A stretch of 64,000 bases of DNA from Aliiroseovarius sediminis (GTDB lineage Bacteria > Pseudomonadota > Alphaproteobacteria > Rhodobacterales > Rhodobacteraceae), in the NCBI RefSeq assembly GCF_022678485.1, contig NZ_JALBYP010000032.1, positions 62,001-126,000 on the forward strand, in the 5' to 3' direction. The notes beneath the pieces were generated by a model, which was given only the letters and a program-made list of their open reading frames with translations, was not told where the DNA came from and did no database searches. The position numbers were made by a program, and so were the translations under genes. Shown piece by piece: positions 57,121 through 64,000 of this stretch (positions are counted from its first letter, which is position 1; each line of letters opens with the position of its first letter).

Positions 57121-57540
57121 TTAATTTCCCTCACCCGCCAATGACAGAACGATGTTCCATTCGTCCTCGGTCACCGGTTGTACCGACAGGCGCGAGTTAT
57201 TGACCAGAACCATATCGGCCAGTCGCGGATCGTCCTTGCACATCGCCAGTGTCACCGGGCTCTTCAACGGGCGCACCGCCTTCACGTCCACGCAATCCCA
57301 ACGATCATCATCGGTGGTACTGTCGGGGTGGCTCTCGGCGATGACCTCGACGATGCCCACGATCTCTTTCTCTTTCTGCGAATGATAGAAGAAACCAAGG
57401 TCACCGATCTTCATCTGACGCATGAAGTTGCGCGCCTGATAGTTCCGCACGCCGTCCCATTCTTCGCCCTCGTCGCCCTTTGCGACTTGTTGGTCCCAGC
57501 TCCAGGTTGAGACCTCGGATTTAAAAAGCCAATACGCCAT
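57121..57540 (-). CDS. EVE domain protein
   Basis: A 139-residue protein with an EVE (PUA-like) domain, predicted to bind modified bases in nucleic acids. It begins MAYWLFKSEVSTWSWDQ and contains WDGVRNYQARNFM and FYHSQKEKEIVGI, the domain's conserved blocks. Its ATG shares a base with the YciI stop (TGATG). Function in the cell is not established. Confidence 0.9.
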   Translation of the reverse strand: MAYWLFKSEVSTWSWDQQVAKGDEGEEWDGVRNYQARNFMRQMKIGDLGFFYHSQKEKEIVGIVEVIAESHPDSTTDDDRWDCVDVKAVRPLKSPVTLAMCKDDPRLADMVLVNNSRLSVQPVTEDEWNIVLSLAGEGN

Positions 57541-57812
57541 CAGCCGATTACCTTGTTCCATTGCTCGATGCGGACGTCCTGAAACAGGCCCGCCTTCGCA
57601 TAGGGGTCATGTTCCGCCCAGCGGTGCGCGGCGTCAAGGTCGGCGACATCCAGAATGACCAACGACCCGCACATCGCGCCGTCGCTGTCCAGAAACGGCC
57701 CGGCCTGCGCCACGACGCCGGTTTCTTTGATATAGGCCAGATGCGCGTCACGGTTGGCCTTTCGGGTCTCCAACGCGCCGGGTTTGTCGGTGCAGATCAG
57801 GGCGATGAGCAT
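57540..57812 (-). CDS. YciI family protein
   Basis: A 90-residue YciI-like protein with a ferredoxin-like fold. The family's His-Asp pair is seen as His24 (RDAHLAYI) and the Asp in HDPYAKAGLF. The catalytic role is uncertain in this family. It lies between gpsA (one base upstream) and the EVE gene (one-base overlap) in a tsaD-gpsA-yciI-EVE operon. Confidence 0.88.
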   Translation of the reverse strand: MLIALICTDKPGALETRKANRDAHLAYIKETGVVAQAGPFLDSDGAMCGSLVILDVADLDAAHRWAEHDPYAKAGLFQDVRIEQWNKVIG

Positions 57813-57813
57813 G

Positions 57814-58761
57814 TTATTCCTCTTTCAATGGGCGGGTCAGCAGCATGTCAGCTGCTTCCTTGATGGTCAGGTGCTTGTCCAGAACAGCCACGACCATATC
57901 GGCGATGGGCATGTCCAACCCGGTCTTTTGCGCATGGTTAGAGACTGCTTTGGCTGTCGCCTTCCCTTCGACCGTGGTGCCTTGGGGCAGATCGTCGCCG
58001 CGCCCAAGCGCCAGGCCATAGGTAAAGTTGCGCGATTTCTCAGACGAACAGGTCAGTGCCAAATCACCAAGACCGGACAGACCCGACAGCGTGTCGCGTC
58101 GCGCGCCGCGTGATAGTGCGAAACGCTGCATTTCGGCAAAGCCGCGGGTCATTAGGGCGGCGTGCGCGCTTTCCCCCAGCCCCGCGCCCAAGGTGATGCC
58201 GCAGGCAATGGCGACCACGTTCTTCAACGCGCCGCCGATTTCGACCCCCACCAGATCGTCGCTGCGATACAGTCGCAGGTTCGACGTGGATAGCGCGGTT
58301 TGCAGCGCGGTGCCGTCGTGGGCTGCCAGCGTCAGGGCGGTTGGAAGCCCGGCGGCGATATCCACGGCGAAGCTTGGCCCGGACAGGATCGCAGGGGTGG
58401 CGCCCGGGCAGGTGGTGCGGATGATTTCTGCCGGGCCAAGCCCGGATTTCAGGTCCACGCCCTTGCAGCAGGCGACCAGCGTTTTTCCATCCAAGAGCGT
58501 CGCATAATCGGTCAGAAACCCGGCCAAGCTTTGCATGGGCGTGGCGAGCAGGATGATGTCAGCCTGTGCGGCTTGCGTCAGATCGCCGGTGACGATCAGT
58601 CTTTCGGGAAAGGTGAAGCCGGGCAGGCGCCGGGTATTCTCGCGCGCCGTTGCCATATCGGCCAAGTCCCGCGCCCAAAGGGTGACGGGCCGTGCGTCGC
58701 GCGACATCGAGATCGCCAAGGCCGTGCCGAACGCGCCTGCGCCCAGGACCGAAATGCTCAT
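57814..58761 (-). CDS. gpsA: glycerol-3-phosphate dehydrogenase [NAD(P)+]
   Basis: Reduces dihydroxyacetone phosphate to glycerol-3-phosphate for phospholipid synthesis. The 315-residue protein has the N-terminal nucleotide loop GAGAFGTAL at 7-15, the catalytic lysine region with [10 protein letters not shown], and the [14 protein letters not shown] motif. ATG 58761 overlaps the tsaD stop by 4 bases. Longer open sequence upstream lies inside tsaD and was rejected. Confidence 0.95.
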   Translation of the reverse strand: MSISVLGAGAFGTALAISMSRDARPVTLWARDLADMATARENTRRLPGFTFPERLIVTGDLTQAAQADIILLATPMQSLAGFLTDYATLLDGKTLVACCKGVDLKSGLGPAEIIRTTCPGATPAILSGPSFAVDIAAGLPTALTLAAHDGTALQTALSTSNLRLYRSDDLVGVEIGGALKNVVAIACGITLGAGLGESAHAALMTRGFAEMQRFALSRGARRDTLSGLSGLGDLALTCSSEKSRNFTYGLALGRGDDLPQGTTVEGKATAKAVSNHAQKTGLDMPIADMVVAVLDKHLTIKEAADMLLTRPLKEE

Positions 58762-59855
58762 GCCTTTGCCCCTTTCTTGCCTGATCCAAGCATGGCTGGG
58801 GCCTGTTGGTCCAGTGGCCATCTTGGGCGGGCTTGTAATGTCATGTCGTCGCGTGCTCCCGTGCGAAACCGCTCGATCCCCGCCCAGGCGATCATGGCGG
58901 CGTTGTCGGTGCACAGCGACAGGGGCGGGGCAAGGAATGTGACGTTTGCTTCTTCACAAACAGTCTCTAACGCACCGCGAATGGCCATATTCGCCGCCAC
59001 ACCACCGGCGACGGCAAGCGTCGGGTTCTGGGGCGAAAGGGTCATGTATTGTGTCAGCGCGCGGCGCGACTTCTCGGCCAGCACGTCGCGGATGGCAGCC
59101 TGAAAGCCGGCGCACAGATCGGCGCGGTCGGTGCGGCGCAGCCCGCCGTGCTCAGTAATAAGCCGGTCGCGTTCACGTAGCAGGGCAGTTTTCAGACCGG
59201 AAAAGCTCATGTCGCAACCGGGACGATCCAGAAGGGGGCGCGGGAACTTGAAGCGCGTCGGATCGCCCGTCTTCGCCTGTTCTTCGACCGTGGGGCCACC
59301 GGGTTGCGGCAGGCCCAAAAGTTTGGCGGTCTTGTCGAATGCCTCGCCGGGGGCGTCGTCGATGGTGCCGCCCAGCCGGGTGAAGTCGTCCGGCCCCTTG
59401 GCAATCAGGAACTGGCAGTGCCCGCCCGACACCAGCAGCATCAGATAGGGAAACGGCGCCTGATCGGTGAGCCTTGGAGTCAAGGCGTGGCCTGCCAGAT
59501 GGTTCACCCCGATCAGGGGCAGCCCGGACCCCGCCGCCAGCCCCTTGGCACACATAACGCCTGCGACGACTCCGCCGATCAGGCCGGGACCGGCCGTCAC
59601 GGCGATGCCGTCAAGGTCGGACAGCGTCAGATCGGCCTGCAATAGAGCCTGTTCGACGCAGATATCCAGTTTCTCGGCATGGGCGCGGGCGGCAATCTCG
59701 GGCACGACGCCGCCGTAATCGGCGTGCAATTCGGTTTGCCCCGCGACGATGGACGACAAGATCTGTGGTGCATCGCCCGGCGTGTGGCGCACCACCGCCG
59801 CAGCCGTGTCGTCGCAAGAGCTTTCCAGCCCAAGAAATGTAAGGGTGTCGGTCAT
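58758..59855 (-). CDS. tsaD: tRNA N6-threonylcarbamoyltransferase TsaD
   Basis: Transfers the threonylcarbamoyl group to A37 of ANN-decoding tRNAs, with TsaB and TsaE. The 365-residue protein has the ASKHA fold, the [11 protein letters not shown] start, metal ligands His119 and His123 in [20 protein letters not shown], and a C-terminal Asp in [10 protein letters not shown]. Divergent from hemD, as in related genomes. First gene of the tsaD-gpsA-yciI-EVE run. Confidence 0.95.
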   Translation of the reverse strand: MTDTLTFLGLESSCDDTAAAVVRHTPGDAPQILSSIVAGQTELHADYGGVVPEIAARAHAEKLDICVEQALLQADLTLSDLDGIAVTAGPGLIGGVVAGVMCAKGLAAGSGLPLIGVNHLAGHALTPRLTDQAPFPYLMLLVSGGHCQFLIAKGPDDFTRLGGTIDDAPGEAFDKTAKLLGLPQPGGPTVEEQAKTGDPTRFKFPRPLLDRPGCDMSFSGLKTALLRERDRLITEHGGLRRTDRADLCAGFQAAIRDVLAEKSRRALTQYMTLSPQNPTLAVAGGVAANMAIRGALETVCEEANVTFLAPPLSLCTDNAAMIAWAGIERFRTGARDDMTLQARPRWPLDQQAPAMLGSGKKGAKA

Positions 59856-59945
59856 TGCGGTCACGTCCAAGCAGGATTGGTTGCGGTCAGGGGTCGGGTC
59901 GAGGTAACACCACAGATAATAGCAGACAATCCCGGCAGGCGCCTC

Positions 59946-60638
59946 ATGTCCACTCAAAAGACCCTTGTCCTGACCCGTCCCGATCCCAGCAACACTGAGG
60001 TGTTGGCGCAGATCAAGGCCCGGTTCGGTGAAACAGTGCCGGTGATCGTGTCGCCGGCTCTGAAGATTGTGCCGGGGCAGAATTGGCCCGATGTGTCGCC
60101 CTATGACGTGGTGATTGCGACGTCATCTCATGCGATACAAGGCCCCCTGCATGGCAAGCCCGTCTATTGTGTTGGCGTGCGGACGGCGGATGCGGCGTCG
60201 CGCGCGGGTGGGGATGTGCGCCATTGTGCGTTGGATGCTGCGCGATTGATTGAGTGGATGCGAACGCAGCCGGACCCCGGTGCGATCATCTATCTGCGTG
60301 GCTCGCACGTGGCGACGGACATTCCGGCGGCGTTGGATGGTTTGGCCATTCAGGGCGACGCCGCACAGACTTACCGGCAAGAGGAGCAAGCCCTTAGCCA
60401 AGCCGCCTGTGAGGCGATTGAGGGGGACGCGCCTGTGATCCTGCCCTTGTATTCGCCCCGTTCGGCGCGGCTGGTCGGGCAAGCTGTAAAGCGCATAGGT
60501 CAGCAGCTTCACGTCATCGCGATCAGCGATGCCGCCGCCCAAGCATGGCGCGACCAGACCGGTGGCACGTGCGAGGTGACTGACGACCCAACCGGAGAGG
60601 CTATGCTTGACAGGATTGTCGCAGCGTTAAATGTGTGA
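59946..60638 (+). CDS. hemD: uroporphyrinogen-III synthase
   Basis: Closes and inverts ring D of hydroxymethylbilane to uroporphyrinogen III. The 230-residue protein fits the poorly conserved two-domain HemD fold: LTRPD near the N-terminus, [12 protein letters not shown], and [16 protein letters not shown] in the second domain. hemC, its frequent neighbour, is not in the window. Followed by the mitofilin-like and hemY genes, the usual alphaproteobacterial arrangement. Start at ATG 59946; open frame further upstream overlaps tsaD. Confidence 0.85.
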   Translation: MSTQKTLVLTRPDPSNTEVLAQIKARFGETVPVIVSPALKIVPGQNWPDVSPYDVVIATSSHAIQGPLHGKPVYCVGVRTADAASRAGGDVRHCALDAARLIEWMRTQPDPGAIIYLRGSHVATDIPAALDGLAIQGDAAQTYRQEEQALSQAACEAIEGDAPVILPLYSPRSARLVGQAVKRIGQQLHVIAISDAAAQAWRDQTGGTCEVTDDPTGEAMLDRIVAALNV

Positions 60639-60724
60639 CCTTGCTTGAGCGTCGGTGGGTGGCAAGTTAAGCTAATTACACAGACCCGTCGCTTTTTTAC
60701 TAAGAGATTCGAGAGGTTCCGAAA

Positions 60725-62095
60725 TTGGCCAAATCCCGCAAACCTGCAAAGGACACGCCAGAAACGGTTAAAGAAGCCGTTGTCGTCGACGAACCGAAGA
60801 AGGCTGAACCCAAGACGACCGTGGATAAAAACGCGGTCAAAGAAAAGCCTACTCCGCCCCCTGAGGAGGGGATTTCTGATACGTTAGACTCGGATAAAAT
60901 GACCGATACAAAGCCCGACGCCAAAAAGACCAAGGTCGGGGTTGCTGACGATAAGGCGTCCGATATCAAAGACACGCCGGATGCCAAGCGCGACTCCGCT
61001 CCGGACCTGTCCGGCCCGGCCGAGCCGCGGGTGGATGCGGGCGCAGGGGGCAATGGCCCCGCAGATCCGCCAGCGGCACAGCCTGCTTCGTCTGAACCCA
61101 AGGGTGGCGGTTCCGGGTTTTTTGGGCTGTTACTGGGCGGTGCAATTGCGGCCGCGATCGGGTTCGGTGCAGCACGTTACCCGGATCAGTGGCCTTTCGC
61201 CACCGAACCGTCCGTTGATCCGGTCGAGGCGAAGCTGACCGATTTTGGCGACCGGCTGTCTGGCTTGGAAGACACAACCGCATCGCAATCTGCGAGCCTG
61301 ACGGCGTTGCAAGATGACGCGCAGTTGCAAGAGTTTCGCGGTGAGCTGACCGGCACGCTGGACGATTTGCGTGGCCAGATTGACACTATGTCAGCGAAAA
61401 TGACCGATCTGGACAACCGCTTGCACAGCGTCGAGAAGATGCCCGAAGGCTCGGGCATGGAGGCCGCTGCCGCTGCCGCCGCCGCGTATGAGCGTGAGTT
61501 GAAACAGATGCGCCAGATGCTTGACACTGAGCTTGAGCGCATCACAGCCGCCAAGGACGAAGCCCAAACGCTTGAGGTGAACGCCGCCGAAACCGCCCGC
61601 GCCGCCGCCGCGCGTGCAGCCATGTCGCGGGTTTTGAACGCGCTGGAAACCGGGCGCCCCTATGACAACGCGCTGTTTGACGTGACCCAGAACGCCGGCG
61701 TGGACGCCCCCCCGGCACTGGCGGAACATGCCAGCGATGGCATCGTCACGCTGGCGCAATTGCAGGACAGTTTCCCAAAAGCGGCGCGTGTGGCGCTGGA
61801 TGCGTCGATCCGCGCGTCCGCCAAGGGTGACCATATGGAAAGGTTCACGGCGTTTCTGCGCACTCAATTGGGTGCGCGGTCGCTTGAGCCGAAGGAAGGC
61901 GACGATCCCGATGCGGTTCTTTCACGCGCCGAAGCGGCTCTGAAAAACGGTCAGATAGATGTTGCCCTGACCGAGCTTGAGGCCATGCCCGACGCCGGCC
62001 AACCCGCGCTTGAGGTGTGGATCACGCAGGCCACCGCCCGCAAAAACGCGCTGGAGGCCGCACAAGCCCTGGCCCAGCAAGTGAACAGCAATTAA
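60725..62095 (+). CDS. mitofilin (Mic60)-like inner membrane protein
   Basis: Bacterial relative of the mitochondrial cristae protein Mic60 (COG4223). The 456-residue protein has a long acidic, Lys- and Pro-rich disordered N-terminus (1-128), one transmembrane helix (about 131-150), an extended coiled coil (about 165-300, including an Ala-rich stretch) and a C-terminal mitofilin domain (about 330-456). TTG 60725 preceded by GAGAGG is the likely start. Membrane-shaping activity is known for alphaproteobacterial homologues. Located between hemD and hemY. Confidence 0.85.
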   Translation: MAKSRKPAKDTPETVKEAVVVDEPKKAEPKTTVDKNAVKEKPTPPPEEGISDTLDSDKMTDTKPDAKKTKVGVADDKASDIKDTPDAKRDSAPDLSGPAEPRVDAGAGGNGPADPPAAQPASSEPKGGGSGFFGLLLGGAIAAAIGFGAARYPDQWPFATEPSVDPVEAKLTDFGDRLSGLEDTTASQSASLTALQDDAQLQEFRGELTGTLDDLRGQIDTMSAKMTDLDNRLHSVEKMPEGSGMEAAAAAAAAYERELKQMRQMLDTELERITAAKDEAQTLEVNAAETARAAAARAAMSRVLNALETGRPYDNALFDVTQNAGVDAPPALAEHASDGIVTLAQLQDSFPKAARVALDASIRASAKGDHMERFTAFLRTQLGARSLEPKEGDDPDAVLSRAEAALKNGQIDVALTELEAMPDAGQPALEVWITQATARKNALEAAQALAQQVNSN

Positions 62096-62105
62096 GGACG
62101 CGCCG

Positions 62106-63626
62106 ATGCTTTGGTCTCTCTTCAAGATTATTCTTTTCGTTGTTGTCATCGCGTTTTTGGCGCTTGGCGCGGGATATTTGCTGGAAACGGATGGCGGCAT
62201 TCGCGTGTCAGTTGGCACGATGGAGTTCAATCTGGAACCCCTGCAGGCTGTGATCGTCGGGTTGCTGCTGGTGTTTGCAATCTGGGTGGTGATTGTTCTG
62301 CTGGGGTTGCTGGTTGCCTTTATCCGGTTCGTGAATGGGGATGAAACGGCGATCTCGCGCTATTTCGACCGCTCGCGCGAACGCAAGGGATACAAGGCCC
62401 TGTCCGAAGGGATGATCGCGCTGGCGTCGGGCGAAGGCAATACCGCCATGTCCAAGGCCAGCCGGGCGGAGAAATATCTGCGCCGCCCGGAACTGACCAA
62501 CCTTTTGACCGCGCAGGCGGCCGAGATGACGGGCGACAAGCGAAAGGCCGATCAGGTCTATAAACGGTTGCTGAGGGATGAGCGCACGAAGTTTGTCGGT
62601 GTGCGTGGCCTGATGAAACACAAGCTGGCCGAAGGCGATACGGAAACCGCAATGAAGCTGGCGCAGAAAGCGTTTGCCCTGAAGCCGCGCCATACGGAAA
62701 CGCAGGATGTGCTTCTGGGGTTGCAGGCGCGCCACAATGATTGGGTGGGCGCGCGCAAGACGTTGGGGGCCAAGCTGAAATACGGCGCGCTGCCGCGTGA
62801 TGTGCACAAACGGCGCGACGCTGTTCTGGCACTTTCCGAAGCCAAGGGTGTCTTGAACGAAGGCAATGACATCAAGGCGCGCGAGGCCGCGATCGAGGCA
62901 AACCGCCTGTCGCCCGATCTGGTCCCCGCCGCGGTCATGGCCGCGCGCACCTATATCGAAAACGGCAAGCCGCGATACGCCACCCGCGTACTGGTCAAAG
63001 CGTGGAGCGCCCAGCCCCACCCTGACATCGCCGCCGCCTTTGCCGAGATTGTACCGGACGAAACCCCCGCAGAACGCCTGAAACGGTTCCGTGCGTTGAC
63101 CAAGCACCGCGATGGCGACCCCGAAACCCGGATGCTGCTGACCGAACTGAACATCGCCGCCGAGGATTACGCCGAAGCCCGTCGCGCGCTGGGCGATCTG
63201 CCGGATGAACTGCCAAGCCAGCGCGCCTTGACGCTTCTGGCTGCCATTGAACGTGGCGAAGGGGCCGATGATCAGTCCGTGCGCGCGCTTCTGGCCCGTG
63301 CGGTCACCGCCCCGCGCGGCCCGCAATGGATGTGCGAGAACTGCAACCATGTGCACGCCGCCTGGTCGCCGATTTGCGATAACTGCAAGGCATTTGATAC
63401 GCTGGCGTGGACTTCGGTGCCGGAAACGGAAACTGCAATGCACGGGGGGGCCGAGATGTTGCCAATGATCGTTGGCAAAGCGGACGACCCCGCTGAAATA
63501 GCCGAGCTGGTCGACCCGACTGACGAAGAAACGCCCAAGGTGGTCGAGGCCGAACTGATCGACGCTACACCTGAAGCCAAGGTGGACGGGAACGACGCGC
63601 AGGGCGACGAGCCCGAAAAAAGATGA
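62106..63626 (+). CDS. hemY: HemY-like TPR membrane protein with C-terminal zinc ribbon
   Basis: The alphaproteobacterial HemY-type protein (not protoporphyrinogen oxidase): 506 residues, two transmembrane helices (about 5-27 and 48-72), then TPR-like helical repeats (about 100-390). Near the end, Cys410, Cys413, Cys425 and Cys428 form a zinc-ribbon or rubredoxin-like motif, followed by an acidic tail. The ribbon recalls LapB/YciM. Its role in haem synthesis is unclear despite the name. Starts 10 bases after the mitofilin gene. Confidence 0.85.
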   Translation: MLWSLFKIILFVVVIAFLALGAGYLLETDGGIRVSVGTMEFNLEPLQAVIVGLLLVFAIWVVIVLLGLLVAFIRFVNGDETAISRYFDRSRERKGYKALSEGMIALASGEGNTAMSKASRAEKYLRRPELTNLLTAQAAEMTGDKRKADQVYKRLLRDERTKFVGVRGLMKHKLAEGDTETAMKLAQKAFALKPRHTETQDVLLGLQARHNDWVGARKTLGAKLKYGALPRDVHKRRDAVLALSEAKGVLNEGNDIKAREAAIEANRLSPDLVPAAVMAARTYIENGKPRYATRVLVKAWSAQPHPDIAAAFAEIVPDETPAERLKRFRALTKHRDGDPETRMLLTELNIAAEDYAEARRALGDLPDELPSQRALTLLAAIERGEGADDQSVRALLARAVTAPRGPQWMCENCNHVHAAWSPICDNCKAFDTLAWTSVPETETAMHGGAEMLPMIVGKADDPAEIAELVDPTDEETPKVVEAELIDATPEAKVDGNDAQGDEPEKR

Positions 63627-63653
63627 TCCACGCGCGTTGGGCTGGAATTGTGC

Positions 63654-63680
63654 TTGCACAGCGTCCGGCCCGCGTCTAAA
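63654..63680 (+). promoter_or_regulatory. possible promoter of tRNA-Thr
   Basis: TTGCAC (63654-63659) and TCTAAA (63675-63680) separated by 15 bases, 45 bases before the tRNA gene. The spacing is short, so this is only a candidate. Confidence 0.25.
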
Positions 63681-63725
63681 ACCCCGATCGCTGCCACGTC
63701 AATTTGACCGCGCAGCCAATTGTGG

Positions 63726-63801
63726 GCCGCTGTAGCTCAGCTGGTAGAGCACGTCATTCGTAATGATGGGGTCGGAGGTTCGAGTCCTCTCAGCGGCACC
63801 A
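63726..63801 (+). tRNA. tRNA-Thr (anticodon CGT)
   Basis: Complete 76-base cloverleaf: acceptor stem GCCGCTG / CAGCGGC fully paired, D arm with GCTC/GAGC, anticodon stem CGTCA/TGATG around loop TTCGTAA (anticodon CGT, reading ACG), T arm GGAGG/CCTCT with TTCGAGT, A73 and an encoded CCA end. Decodes ACG threonine codons. It should carry t6A37, made by the TsaD/TsaE system encoded in this window. Confidence 0.97.
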
Positions 63802-63837
63802 CGCTTTTCGGAGTAAGATCAGCCCGGACCGCATGCG

Positions 63838-64000
63838 TTAGTCAGCGCAGGCGCGTCGAATTGCGGCGGCGGCAGTCTTGATCTGGTCGCGGGTCACGTC
63901 CAGATGTGTGACCGCGCGGAAACGGGTTGGGGATTCCGGCTGAAGGCGGATGCCATCACCCGCCAGCACATCGTTTATCTGACGGGTTGTTTTGCCGGTG
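63838..64000 (-). CDS. threonine aldolase, C-terminal fragment (continues past the window)
   Basis: The last 53 codons of a minus-strand gene ending in TAA at 63838-63840. The residues FRAVTHLDVTRDQI match the C-terminal segment of PLP-dependent L-threonine aldolases (LtaE type), where the Arg-x-x-Thr-His segment helps build the active site. Only the tail is visible, so the subtype is unknown. It is convergent with tRNA-Thr. Confidence 0.65.
   Translation of the reverse strand, partial: TGKTTRQINDVLAGDGIRLQPESPTRFRAVTHLDVTRDQIKTAAAAIRRACAD

Noticed and set aside
62208-63659. 483-codon open frame antisense to hemY
   Set aside because: Same reason: shadow of a real gene, low-complexity His/Gln/Arg-rich composition, no domain.
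63726-63801. tRNA-Thr as an integration site for a mobile element
   Set aside because: No duplicated tRNA 3' end, integrase or foreign-looking gene is visible within the window; the flank holds a normal threonine aldolase gene.

Overview
The window is chromosomal DNA from an alphaproteobacterium, most likely a marine Rhodobacteraceae (Roseobacter-type) species. Evidence: the syntenic block dnaQ-coaE-aroE-maf / hemJ-rho-mnmE-mnmG-rsmG-parA-parB, a regB / senC-regA redox locus, the PAS gene-tsaE-amgK-murU-addB-addA-trxA string, a monomeric NADP isocitrate dehydrogenase, and alphaproteobacterial HemY and mitofilin-like proteins. Genes are dense, often joined by 4-base or 1-base overlaps. I see no insertion sequence, prophage, CRISPR array or rRNA operon.

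Layout. 1-10.6 kb is the replication origin and partition region. Housekeeping genes point away on both sides of a 397-bp AT-rich gap (2780-3176) with a cluster of DnaA boxes (candidate oriC). rho, mnmE, mnmG, rsmG, parA and parB follow, with two perfect parS sites lying inside the coding sequences of mnmG and rsmG. 10.6-14.8 kb holds hemW-rdgB-rph and the divergent heat-shock genes hrcA-grpE. 14.8-28.4 kb is mostly central metabolism and repair: mutS, galE, malic enzyme, monomeric Icd, a YoaP-like acetyltransferase, an NAD-type isocitrate/isopropylmalate dehydrogenase, a sugar kinase, SCP2 and DUF1810 proteins, argG. 28.5-38.2 kb has ilvA, an Hpt protein divergent from a receiver-PP2C phosphatase (RbaY-like), two Nudix enzymes, hslO, a CCA-adding enzyme, an RNA methyltransferase, two L,D-transpeptidases, a CAP lipoprotein and trxA.

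38.3-48.4 kb is a minus-strand run: a PAS protein resembling DivL without a kinase core, tsaE, amgK- and murU-like cell-wall recycling genes, addB and addA. 48.5-52.7 kb is the RegB/RegA redox two-component locus with SenC, a small lipoprotein coupled to regA, and an HD hydrolase whose downstream GNAT partner is broken by one in-frame stop. 52.8-57.1 kb carries ahcY, an extensin-like protein, trpB, a DUF2853 gene and an unexplained stretch with its own terminator. 57.1-63.6 kb has EVE and YciI proteins, gpsA, tsaD, then hemD-mitofilin-hemY. The window ends with tRNA-Thr(CGU) and the 3' end of a threonine aldolase gene.

The main regulatory observation is three TTAA-N7-TTAA sequences, all intergenic. 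They match the CtrA box and lie next to the DivL-like gene, between the Hpt and RbaY-like genes, and just before the orphan-terminator region at 56.9-57.06 kb. Together they suggest that part of the window belongs to a CtrA network, which in Rhodobacterales controls motility and gene transfer agent production. All assignments come from reading the sequence and recalled family knowledge; no database search was run.
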